Notes under the pieces: model-generated | What the model saw: the letters and a program-made list of their open reading frames with translations, nothing else | Told to the model about the DNA's origin: nothing | The model's database searches: none | Shown: piece after piece, positions 35,762-45,986 of the stretch | How the letters are laid out: every line of letters starts with the position of its first letter | How positions within the stretch are numbered: position 1 is the stretch's first letter | NCBI GenBank assembly: GCA_021209875.1 | Contig: JAGYVD010000001.1 | Span: 2,604,001 to 2,668,000 of the forward strand | Length of the DNA: 64,000 nucleotides | Source of the DNA: Rosellinia necatrix | Lineage: Eukaryota; Ascomycota; Sordariomycetes; Xylariales; Xylariaceae | Reading direction: 5' to 3' | Program-made: the position numbers and the translations under genes

Positions 35762-38490
35762 ATGACCATGTTGGCATCGCGAACTCTCCCGAGGCTGCGG
35801 CCTCTCCAAGCCCATTCCACAAGTGGCCGCGTTTTGGCCTCTTCTGGCGCGTCTTCGCTGCGCCTGCGACATCTGATCCAGACGCGCGCCTTTCGTTTCG
35901 ACTTGTGGCCGACCTACCTCGATCATGCCTACCATCGCCAGCTCCGACGCCGCCATCGGATTCTACATAAACATGTCGACAACATCAATCGAAGATTGTC
36001 TTGGCATGACCTTGATCACCCGCTCGCCGATGAGCCTGCGATCGCTCTTAGGCGGGTCGTCGCACGCTTCTGGTCCCCGACCGTCGCCAAATGTAGTTCA
36101 CGATCAGTAAACCGCGGAGAACATGATAGTCGGGAAACTACCTCGTCTTATTCGTTCTATTCAACTTGGCGATCGCATCTCGAAAAAAACCGCCGATCCC
36201 CAGTCCAAGCCTACACAGACAGGCGCTAAATCTCAGCGCCATATGGAAAATAAATCCAAAGACCGCCGTGGGATTGACAACTCTAAGATACCAGAACGTA
36301 GGGGAGCGATACAGAGCGAGGCAATCTATACGACAGAGAAAGATTATACGATAGATCCTATCACTAACCGTAAGGTTCAAAAGCAAGGCAACGGGTTCGT
36401 GGAGGTTGGCTCAAGCCCCCCCAAAACAGGCCTGTGAGGCGTACGAGTCTCAGTCTGCCCCATCTGCCCCTCCGAATCTCGATGTGGAAAGATCCTCGGT
36501 CCATTTGGACGATAAGCCGCCAGTCTCGGAGCTTCGGAAATATGCCCAAAGTGATTTTGACGACTGGGCTGCTGACTATGCCCAATCTTCGACCGACGGT
36601 GTAACTTCACCTGCTGAGAAAGCAGCCTTGAAGAGTGAAGAGTACGCGTTAAACCATCTGCCCTTGGATGATCCGATCGAGGATCACGACGACCTCCAAG
36701 AAAATAAAACTCCGACGCCTGACAGGTCCCCAGAGGAAATCTCCGGTAACCCCAAATCACAAGACCTAGTTAGCCGCATTGGCTCCGTTGGCCCTCAGAG
36801 CGACTTTGTATTCCCCACGCCTGAGCCCATTTCAGAATTGGGTGGGCTGCAAAACGAACTGCGGAATTATGGGCCATATATACACGATGAAACCCCACCT
36901 ACAACGAGGCATACCCAAGAATCGAATGACCTAAAGAAGTATCGGTATGATGCTTCGGAAGAGCCTGAGCCCCTAAATGAACCAATTACGGCTTATGACG
37001 ATCTTCACAAGTATGAGCCTACTACATTCCAGGAAGCGAAGGCTGAAGATCAGCCTTTCAAGCAATACGGAGACCTTGAAAAGTACAAGACATTCAGGTT
37101 CCAGCATCTTGATGCGGCGGTAATCCCTGAACCAGATATCGTCACAGAAAGTCTCAAGGATTATGAAGCTAAGGCGGAAAATCGCGAGATGCCAGATGCC
37201 ACTGACACCTATGGCCATGGTGTGCCCATGAAAATGCCCAAGATGAAATTTCCAGAAGGGCATGTTTTTTCGAAGCATTATTCCGGTCAAATAGGAACCA
37301 ATACTGCCCAATCACCTAGTGAAAGGGCCCGGGAGAAATTAGACAAACATATGAGCGAATTCGGAGCCATGTCTGACGCGATAGATCGCGAAGTCAATTA
37401 CAACTTGCAAAATACTCGCCGAAGGTTCACTAAAGGTCAGGATGTAGTTCAGAATGTGGAGAATCTACATTCCGGAGATTCATCGAGCGCAGCTAGAAAG
37501 GAAATTCTGCAATCGACTCCAGGTAAAACTCGAAATACCGCTAAGCTAGAACCTGCGCTAAATCGCCGCGTGTCCACTATGAAGAGCGATCATCGGGCGC
37601 CAGCGTTCGGTGCGGATCTCTATTCGAAGGAACCGCAAGGGCTGGAAACCTCGTTCGCCGAAGAACATGGAGGGAGGCATACGATGCCGTTATATAAGAG
37701 ACATTATGGTGGTGAGCCCGGGCAAGTAGCATCACAGTCGGGTCGTGCCGCACAGGGAGAAGAAGCACGGGGACTTGCGGAGCATCCATTGGATTCGTAT
37801 TATCACAGAGATCCGGAGATAGATGGTATACCGCCGTCAGAATGGACAGACCCGACACAGAGCCGGAAAGCAACCCGGCCGGAAGAGCCAACCGTTTATA
37901 AAATACTAACCTATGATTCGGCTATGCGGACTGTCCGGGTTACGGAGACGAGCTCTGTGGTGCCGGATCTAGCATCGCCTCTAAGCCCAACGGAGGTCCT
38001 AACTCGTCTCTCCAACCCCACACAATTCATCCCTCACTTCGCCCATCTCCAAGCTGAGGGCTTCGAGATAACCTCCGGTTGTGGAGACATACTCGTGTTC
38101 CGTCAAGTGCGACCAGCAAGAGCGGTGGCCCAGGGCGGCGCCAACCACGTGAACCCGATTGATTTGATGGGGCGCTCAACAGCGGTACCAAACGCCGCAG
38201 CCTTCGTCTCGCCAACGGGGTTCGTGAACTACGATATGCCCAGGGTTGAGGAGGAGCCGACGGAGCCGGCTCGCCCATCGGGCACCCGTGTCCGCCGGGA
38301 AGAGGCCGTTTCCAGTGGGCCGAAGCGGCCGGCTTCTAAGGATAAAAAGAGCCAGGGGTCGAGGATGAATCTAGGTGGAAGAATCATCCTGGGAGGAGCT
38401 TCGGCGGCGGGTGTTTCATATGCGCTCGGGGTTGTCAGTGAATACTTCGCCACGGGCGGGACGGACGGGAAGGGGCCGACCGGCTTTTGA
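35762..38490 (+). CDS. Fungal protein with mitochondrial-type presequence and D-L-x-x-Y repeats
   Basis: Function unknown; a Pezizomycotina-specific family. Proposed exons are 35762-36106, 36204-36369 and 36416-38490, which would give 861 aa. The N-terminus (MTMLASRTLPRLRPLQ, with many Arg and no acidic residues) looks like a mitochondrial presequence. It leads into RAFRFDLWPTYLDHAYHRQL, RRRHRIL and RRLSWHDLDHPLADEPA. The conserved DYTIDPITNRKV follows, then a degenerate repeat region with copies such as DDLQENK, NDLKKYR, DDLHKYEP, GDLEKYK and ESLKDYE, about 25-35 residues apart. A late globular part (AMRTVRVTETSS onward) and a hydrophobic ILGGASAAGVSYALGVVSEYF segment end the protein. Both introns are by-eye guesses: the first (GTAAAC...CAG, 97 bp) is reasonable; the second (46 bp) is doubtful, as it cuts straight after DPITN, and a frameshift in a C7 run is an alternative. 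Confidence 0.7.
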
Positions 38491-39631
38491 CGGACATGAC
38501 ATAGTCTGGGGCCGAGTGCCAATCAAGGTGTTTGCTGTTGCTGCTTGGAGTATGGCGCTCGGGTTCACTCTTCGGTGGTATTATAACTTCTCACGCAATG
38601 CGAAGTTTGGATAGGTGTAGCTCTACTTCGGACTTCTGGGAATCTGGCAATTATCATTCTGCAGTTATGGGTACCTCTCCTCTATGTTGTGAAACTACCT
38701 AGTTGTTTCCATACTCTAGTCACTTGCTCATACATTAATATTTGTTCGTAGTTTGCGGTGTTGCTAATTGTCGACCTATAATATCGTAACAGAAAAGTTC
38801 CATTATCCGTTGTTGATATCCGTTTTTGATATTAAATTTACGAGTATGAAGATACTGGGCAGCGAAGCGTTATGTTGGCATGGCTCGAGAATAGAGCATC
38901 CAAGGTTTTGCCATACCGTGGGCGGGTAGGAGGAGGCAGCTAGGGTTTCATTTGCAGACAATTCGGTGCCTGGTGACGATATTGAGCTACCCCCTGCTCG
39001 CCCTATATAAATCGTGACAGAAAACGCGTAACGTACATGACATGACCATGTCCCACCCAAGCTAAGAATACTAACACGCCCAATGCGAAGCAGGGAAAAA
39101 ATACACCTTCTTTTGATTTCCCGAGGCGATTCCCGTTTCCCGATTTCTCCACCCCGTCCATCCAAGTAAGCCTCAAATACACCACCTAATATACCCGTAC
39201 CATGCCGCACGTCGACGTTCATCCCATCTCACAACGACCAGTTTTGTCTGACACCACCCTCTCTCTCTTTTTCTTTCTCTCTCTCTCTCCTGCTCCCCCA
39301 TCCCACGCCCTTATTCCCCCGCGCGCCACTGACGTAAGAGCGCCCTGCCCCTTAGCAGGCCAAAACCAACAAAAAGCCTCGCAGCCCACCAAGCAAAGCA
39401 AAGAGGCATAGTATTTATGCATTGCATGATGTAGGCCGCCCCTCCCCGCGCGATTATGCATGTCAGTCGGGCGAGACAATCATCCCCGCCCCCCCCGCCT
39501 TGTGCTAAATCCCATGCACTGCCGTTGCTGCCGTTGCTACCGTTGCTGCCGTTGCTGCCGTTGCTGCCGTTGCTGCCGTTGCTGCCGTTGCTGCTCCTTC
39601 TGCTACTACTGCTTCTGCTGCTCCGCTGCTG
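38491..39631. other. Intergenic region between convergent genes
   Basis: Includes pyrimidine-rich DNA near 39.25 kb and the TGCTGCCGT minisatellite at 39520-39592. An open frame overlapping the end of the upstream gene (to 38614) ends in a hydrophobic helix-like stretch, but I could not tie it to a gene. Confidence 0.5.
39520..39592. repeat. 9-bp minisatellite (TGCTGCCGT)n
   Basis: About eight near-perfect copies of TGCTGCCGT, followed by CTGCTCCTTCTGCTACTACTG. It lies just 3' of a small minus-strand gene whose own 3' end is a CTC triplet run. Confidence 0.92.
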
Positions 39632-39895
39632 CTACTGCTGCCACCCCCCCGCGGCCCCTCCTCCTCCTCCTCCTCCTCCTCCTACTCCTCTGCCGCCGCC
39701 GCCGGCCGCCGCGCTCACCTCGCCCATCATGATCTCGCGCCTGCGGTCCTCTTGGCGGTAGCTCTCCCGCCGGCCGCCGAGCGAGGGCTTCCAGCCCGCC
39801 GTGTGGGACATGGCGCGCGCGGCGTCCCTCTCGAGTCGCAACTTTGGCTTCGCCGCCTGCTGCTGCTTCTGCTCTTCTTGCTGCTGTGTAGCCAT
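39632..39895 (-). CDS. Small conserved protein with H-T-A-G-W-K-P motif and glycine tail
   Basis: 87 aa, single exon. After a Gln/Glu-rich start (MATQQQEEQKQQQ), residues 16-60 show the pattern KPKLRLERD...MSHTAGWKPSLGGRRESY and QEDRRREIMM, which I recognise as a small fungal protein family of unknown function (core H-T/S-A-G-W-x-P, then R-x-S-x-x-x-E-D). The last 27 residues are mostly Gly, encoded by a GGA/GGC triplet run, and replace the family's usual C-terminus, so the native end may have been altered by repeat expansion. The start ATG is well separated from any upstream frame. Function cannot be given. Confidence 0.7.
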   Translation of the reverse strand: MATQQQEEQKQQQAAKPKLRLERDAARAMSHTAGWKPSLGGRRESYRQEDRRREIMMGEVSAAAGGGGRGVGGGGGGGGGAAGGWQQ

Positions 39896-40006
39896 CCTGC
39901 CGTTATTCGGGCCTTTTTGTATTTTGTTTTAGTTAAGCGTGGAGAGTGGTGGCGTCCATATCCTGGTAGGTTCAAGTTATCGTAAGGGAGTTGTGAACGA
40001 ATTCTA

Positions 40007-40041
<35 letters not shown>

Positions 40042-40700
40042 CGAAACTACTTGGTTCTGGAGAGCGTGCGCTGGGGAGATCGGGCTATTGTAATGGTGAA
40101 TGCAGTACAGTGTATGGTGCTTGATGTGAGGCACGATGGGGAACGAGATACGAGATTATTGTTTCCTAGTACATGATCACACCCAGTTGTACATGCCTTA
40201 CCTACCTACTGAGCACCTACTGAGGTGCTTGGGTATCATCTGTCTATCATCGTCATGAACGCTAATGATAACCTAGGATCCCTGAGAATTGTACCTGAAT
40301 CTCTACCTAGTAGGTAGGTACTTTAGGTTCTCCCGTACCTACCTAACCTACCTAGGTAGTTACTAAATCATCTGTTCAACCCCAACTTGGAGAATCATCC
40401 CACACCTTTCCGTAAGTAAACTAAAATGCGGGGTGAGGTAAGTACTTAGGTAAGTAGGTAGTAGAGAGCCCGTCACTCCCCCCTATTGTCCGATATCTCT
40501 CTCTAGACACTGTTCCTTGAAGTACCCATAATCCATACAACATTTCAAAATATTTTTTAACGCAAGAGTATGGACACCTGAAGTTATCCGCGACCCAAAG
40601 ATGGCCGATCACGCTGACGTAGTAGGCATTTTCATCTGCTATACGACCAAAGGTTCGCTGTACCTTGGAGTTGAAAAAACTAAATAGCCTTAATATCAGC
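39896..40700. other. Upstream flank with CT run and CCTAGG palindromes
   Basis: A CT microsatellite at about 40010-40039 lies in the 5' flank of the small gene, followed by a cluster of palindromes CTACCTAGTAGGTAGGTAC and ACCTAACCTACCTAGGTAG at 40301-40362 and a GTAAGTAGGTAGTAG run at 40438-40463. No gene. Confidence 0.6.
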
Positions 40701-43160
40701 TAACGCCACGTATCACTCAGCTTATCCAAAAGATTAACGCACTGACAAGAGCCCACATGGCGACCCCACGGTGAGGGAATGCCCGCCACCGAGAAGTCGG
40801 AGGCTCTGGACGAAATTGAGACCAAGAGCGTTCGGTTCATCGATTTTGAAATTATATCTCTTCTCCCCAGTTCGAATATCGAATATCCGGGCCGGTGTGA
40901 GGCACCTGGTGGCGATTAGGTGATCATCCGGACTGATATGTATGCCCGTGGACATCCAAATCCCTTCGGTTTCGGAAGCCTATTCTGCCTCTGGAGCAGT
41001 CTGGTTTGTCATAGAACAGGCGCTTGACGTGTAGTTGTTCGTGCGACGCCCGGAGAGTCTCCGAAGCAAATCCAAGAGACGCCTCCGTTCATGGCACGAA
41101 GCGACAGCGGAAGGAAAGCTGGAGATGCTGTTTTCGAAAGAGATCGAGCTGATCCTCGGAAACGACGTCGCCAGTGAAAGATTCCGACAGAAGCTGGCTT
41201 ACGATGCTGCTGAATCGCACAGATAGAGCACTAAAGGGGGACGAGTCTTGCCCCAAGGCAAGCTCTTCGAACTATATTAGAGTATGAGTCAGTGCATCTA
41301 TCTCGGAAAGGTGATGTCTTTAGAGTTGCCTTAAAAGAGGAACTAAGCGCTGGAATAACACGGCGGCTTTACCTTGGCCGTCGCCTGTAGACCTGTCTTT
41401 ACGGTCTGCCTGAAACGCGAGAATGGAAGCGCATAAGGGATAAATTGAAAGGTAGAACAGCTTCTCTAAACTTCTATCGGTCGAGACTTTTGGATCGGGG
41501 CCGATCCCGCTTGAGGCTCTGTCTTTCAGACGTGAGCATAATTGGCTATGAAGTAGTTTGAGAGAGCATGGAGCCCGCCCTAACGGCGACTCTTTAGGTA
41601 GGCCGGTGATACTTGCACACGCCAGGACGTGGCCGAGCCAAAAGTCAATCACATAAGGTAGAAGCGCGAATGATCCCCCAGCATTCGTGGGAAGTGGCTA
41701 GTTTGGGGGAGTTCTGGGTCGAGAAGACAAAGACCGTCCCTTAGCATAGTCACGCAGGCGAATGCAGTGATATCCTCCCATGCCATACAGCAGGGTCGAG
41801 ACGCTGTGCTGAACAGTCCGTTCGGAGATCTCTTTGAGCCACACATTGGCCTATACCGGGTTACTCAAAACTAAAGAGGTGTTCACGGAGGGGCTCACTC
41901 TTCAACGGCGAAGCGTATAGACGCGATGCTACCACGAGGAAGATCTTCTATGAGTGGCTTGCACTTGTCGACAACGCTCCCGTTCAGTATGTCCCACTTG
42001 TTCAGAACGGGCGGTTTCGGGCCCCGGGTGACGCTCATGCCATGGAGCAGCTCATGACATTCAAGCGGGCGCTTGATGAGCGTGATCCACGCCAAAACCT
42101 TCATCACTTTGTCTGTTCTACTCTTCCTAGCAAGAGTTTCGAGGATTCTAGCATATATAACTCGGGGAGCTCTCGCGGCATCGATGTAATAGCTTCATGA
42201 AATTCCCTTATGCTATCCACCTCCGAAACAGAATCAAGGGCCAACTTTTCCTAAGGGAACATACCTTCTAAATGTTAGCTTACGATTGATCGCTGACAGA
42301 ACTCGAAAGCCCGTACCGTCAGCCTTGGCGGTCATCATATCCACGATATTTTCGACGTCCTTGTCCCCAATTTGAAGGGACTCCTTTTCTTCTACAAACC
42401 CTTTCAGCCGCTTTTTGACGAATATCTAGATTGCAAGATTTAAAGCGTCACGTTCGTCAGATAGTGAAACTATGCCGACGTCCCCCTTCTTTTTCGGCAC
42501 GGCACGGGATACTTCGGACACATCGCGACTACTTATCAGCACTTTGCAATTCCAACCCCTAGGGTTGGCTGAAATGAATTTCAAGAAATCCTCAAAAATG
42601 TACCTTTGCTGTTTTGGGTCTCATTCACCAAGCCCATCGATTACGATGCGACAGATCGGATCCCCATGTAGCAATTCCGGCTTGTCCCCGGAACCCGTGG
42701 GCATATTTTGGAGCACTTTGAAAGAGAGTTCACGGCACTTTTGGACAAACTCTGTGAAAGCTATGCTAGAAAGACCGAGGTTGCTTTCTATAATCTTCAG
42801 TGCCAGCGTCTTCAGAATTTGGGATAAGGTATCACCTTGGTAATACTTGCAAAAGTAGGAGAAAGCAGTGATTGCCCTGTATTCGAACGAATCGACTAGG
42901 CTGGCGCAAATTACGCTCTTTCCTAGGGGAAGGAAGGGTTAGCAGGTATGTGTGTTTGGGTTAGTATTTGCCGATATGCCTGCGCCTGGCTTGCCGTGAA
43001 ACCAAACAATCGCCAGCTTCAAATCGCTCTTATCCATGAAGCTACTATCTCGTGCTTTAATATCCAGTGGCAACTATCTTCTAGGCAATCTCTCAGCAAC
43101 TTCTCGCGATTGTCCTCTTGTGGTGTATGTTATAAAAAACTCCATTGAAGAAGTATGTCA
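40700..43160 (-). pseudogene. Decayed NACHT-domain STAND (NLR-like) gene with WD40-like tail
   Basis: Remains of a fungal NLR-like protein of the kind linked to non-self recognition and heterokaryon incompatibility. From 5' to 3' on the minus strand: a linker ending RDCLEDSCHWILKHE; a Walker A motif HGKPGAG/GKSVI split by an intron at 42923-42979 with a GC donor; sensor-like VIDGLGE with a stop (TGA, 42621-42623) right after it; KVLISSRDVSEVSR; LNLAI-stop-IFVKKRL (TAG, 42426-42428); FHEAITSMPRELPELY, then a frameshift near 42155 into ARILETLARKSRTDKV; KVLAWITLIKRPLECHELLHG; NGSVVDKCKPLIEDLP; then VEE and a stop. Further blocks (RTVQHSVSTLLYGMGGYHC, YVIDFWLGHVLACAS) continue in other frames. 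A WD40-like blade, ISPDDHLIATRCLTPARIFD, lies at 40734-40955. With at least two nonsense codons and two frameshifts it cannot make the full protein. Confidence 0.8.
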
Positions 43161-44391
43161 TCATGACCTACCTACCTTACATAATTTGAGCAAGGAATCA
43201 CCACCCAGAATGTCTTCTGACCGATTTTTAACCTAGTCTGTTGCCTCGGCGAAGGGGAACAAGCAGCATCTTGTGTAGATCCTACCATCAACTGCCCAAA
43301 CCTCGTATTCTACCACGGAAGCTCAAACACGACTTGGTGCGAGCCTGACCGGTATGATAAGCATGGGAGGCATTTGTCGGCCCACAATCTGGTGTGGCTT
43401 GAAAGGGGAAAAAAAAAAAAAAATAGATAAGACATTTTCCACCCAAGGTTCGAACCAGCATGCGCGGGCGTTGGCCTTTGGTACTTGCATATTCGGGCAG
43501 CGGTTTCCAACGGAGGCTAGGGAGCCTTTGCTGAGTTGCTGGCTTCATTTGGTTGTCTTCTCTTGAACATTTATAGTTTCTTATAGCCAAGGCAGCATTT
43601 TGCAACATTCCTTTTTGTAAGCGCCCTTAGGTATAGATTCGATGGCGCTGAGAGGAAACGGATGATATATTATTGCGGGCCACAATAGCCTATATCGCGT
43701 TCAAGCACGTGTCTTTCCAGCCTTCTCACCGTGGAAGCGTAAGTTGAAAAAAATTAAAATCCATTCGCAGCCAATTTGCTTTGCAAGCAAGCCACGATAG
43801 GCTGGGCGGGGAACCGCGGGGTAGCCGCTGTCGATTAAGGGGTTATTTCCCTAGATACAAATGGCAGCCAGTCCACAACGAATCATTCAAACCATCAGCC
43901 AGATACCCAGTGCACCAGCTTGACTCCATACACAAAGTAGCCAGGTTGGGGACGTGCATGTTGATTTCAGGCTGGACTCTAGGGCGGCAGCTGCTTTTTT
44001 GGTTTTGGCAATATCGTACCACCCCGACCCGTTGGCCTTTTCCTTCTCCCATCATCTTCGTGGCGCCCTCGTCTTTTGTTACAGGTCTGCATCGCATCTT
44101 TCCGTCGTGTTCTGTCATAATGTACAAACCAACATGCTGCACTCTTCCACCCGTCCTGGGATAAATCTCTGAGATGTCGGAGAGGGCAAACCTCCGCCAA
44201 ATGAAAGTCGAGAAACCGGACACCATCTTGAAAACAAAGAGCCGACGACGCCTGGAACCATGCACGCGCCAAACAATGCGAAACAGAACCGGACCTGTTC
44301 CGGAATACTTGCCCTCCCAACCGAGCCAACCGTTGCGTTTTCATTTCTCCCATCCTATTATTCTCGGAGTAGCAAAGCTATGCAGCGTTCG
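43161..44391. other. Intergenic, no gene seen
   Basis: Contains an A13 run near 43410-43422. A 140-codon minus-strand frame at 43843-44265 has no recognisable features and lies in the likely 3' flank of the FHA gene. Confidence 0.5.
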
Positions 44392-45986
44392 TCATGGGGT
44401 CCTGGGGCGCTTCCAATAATATTGCTGTGTCTAGTTAATATCGCGGGCCACAGCGTGGGTTTCTGGGGGGGGGGGGGAGAGGGGGCGGGGTTAATACCTT
44501 GTGCTGTTTCCTACATGCCCGCAAACTGGGCTTACGCAAACCGTCCGTTACAGCGACCCGACGAGAATCGTCTGTGTCATGTTCAGGCATATAATAATAC
44601 TCGCTCTCCAATGCCTTGCCAGCTGCGTCCTTTCCTTGACGAGCGATAATACCGATGCATCGTGCCCCCCTCGATGATCCGGCGCAGGCCTGGCTTAGAC
44701 AAGCCTTTCTTTTCCTCCGCGGGAAGGTTGTTCATGATCGCCGTCAGTGGATTCGACGAAAGCCGGGAAAAAGCAAGCTGGTTTACAACGTGATTCGTGA
44801 TGGCCTCTACGTCAATGTTTGGATCAAGCGGCTCATCCGGCTCAGCCGACGTCTTAGCTGTAGAATGGCCCGATCCCATTTTAGGTGACTGTTTAGGCGA
44901 CTTGGCTCTGATGGCTGCGAGACGACCAGAGAGGTTAGCACCAAACGGGCCGAAAGAATGTATGATGGGGTCATTCTCTTCGTCTGGGTCATTGTCGTCG
45001 TCTAAATCGCTCAGGTCGCTGGAAAAGGCGTTTGTGATGTCTGTCTCGGCAAAGGACACTTCGACGTCAACCACCGGGTCATGTGGCTCTGGTTCACCGG
45101 CACTCGCATCCTCGAATATATGCACCGGTTCGCTCCTGTCTTGGAGTGCCAGTAGAGCGTTTAGGCTAGCGGACGACCGATTGGCAGGAGTAGGCGACAC
45201 GGGTGACTGAATACGGGTGCGGCGTCGGAGGGGGCTCAACTGTAACGAGTCCTCCGTGGGGCCGGAAAGCCGTGGTCGCGGGTGAGGCGAATCATCCCAT
45301 GATGAATCGGAGAGGTTAGTTATCGAATTGCGACGAGCCTCCCGAGGCCAATGCACCATGACCCTCGCATCCTGCACATCAATCATTATATCGGCATCCT
45401 CAGTCTCTGAAGTGAAAGTGTCACCCTTTGCCAGATCCCATGTCTTCCCCTGGCAGTGGAGCTTCAAGCCGTTCCAACCATTGCATTCAACCTCCACTCT
45501 GTTAGAATCGAGTGGCGACAAGGCGGGAATATATCGGGCCTTGACATGGATGCGCGACACAAGTCGATTCGAGGACAGCTGGTAGTGGGAGGTATTACTG
45601 GATCGACCCATGAAAAGCACCTCCCCGTTTCCGTTGAGCTCGAGTTCGGGAACGGCCGACAGGGGTGCGCGTTCGGACGCTGTAGACAGCACCTGAACAA
45701 AACCAGGCCGCGACGATCGGATGTGCGGAGGCGAGGACGAGAGAATGCCGGTGCTCGAGGTAGGAATTGGCGTGGGATATTTGACGAAGTGGCTCGGTCC
45801 ATCGGGGCCATCATGAGCGGCTCGCTTCAAGGGCCTAGGAAGACCGGGCGAGGAAGAGGGTTCGAAGGGAGGAAGCAATGAGGGGGCAGGACGTTTCCTG
45901 GACCCAAATAAACTAGAGGGGGCGGGAGGCAGCGAGGGCTCGCCGGGTGCCATCTCCCCAGCAGGCTTGACAGGTGAAGAATTCAT
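44392..45986 (-). CDS. TOS4: FHA-domain protein of the TOS4/PLM2 type, with an apparent +1 frameshift
   Basis: Putative chromatin-associated regulator of G1/S transcription: yeast Tos4 is a target of SBF and binds histone deacetylase complexes through its FHA domain. Exons 44498-45986 and 44392-44424; about 506 aa if the frame is kept. The FHA domain at about residues 118-215 has the conserved GRSS, LVSRIHVKARY and NGWNGLKL. A Ser/Pro and acidic region follows, then the family's C-terminal block: FSRLSSNPLTAIM, NLPAEEKKGLSK and LRRIIEG. There the frame is lost at a G6 run (44665-44670 on the plus strand). One base on, it reads RCIGIIARQGKDAAGK, LESEYYYMPEH, RKPSLRACRKQHK and, after a 73-bp intron with a C14 run, QYYWKRPRTP-stop. 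As read, the protein would end at 44583 with 26 unrelated residues. The identity is sound; whether the shift is real is open. Confidence 0.82.
44425..44497 (-). other. Intron with a long poly-C tract
   Basis: Last intron of the FHA gene: GTATTA donor, then C-rich sequence with a C14 run (G14 on the plus strand), then ATTAACTAG and the acceptor ACACAG. The homopolymer makes this spot prone to sequencing error. Confidence 0.75.

Noticed and set aside
38375..38614. Frame ending in a hydrophobic, Trp-rich stretch after the mitochondrial-like gene
   Set aside because: It overlaps the well-supported C-terminus in another frame; I found no convincing splice that would attach it.
43440..43470. GGTTCGAACC resembling a tRNA B box
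   Set aside because: No matching A box, acceptor stem or anticodon arm on either strand.
43843..44265. 140-codon minus-strand frame downstream of the FHA gene
   Set aside because: No recognisable motif and in the probable 3' flank; overlapping frames on the other strand are similar in length.
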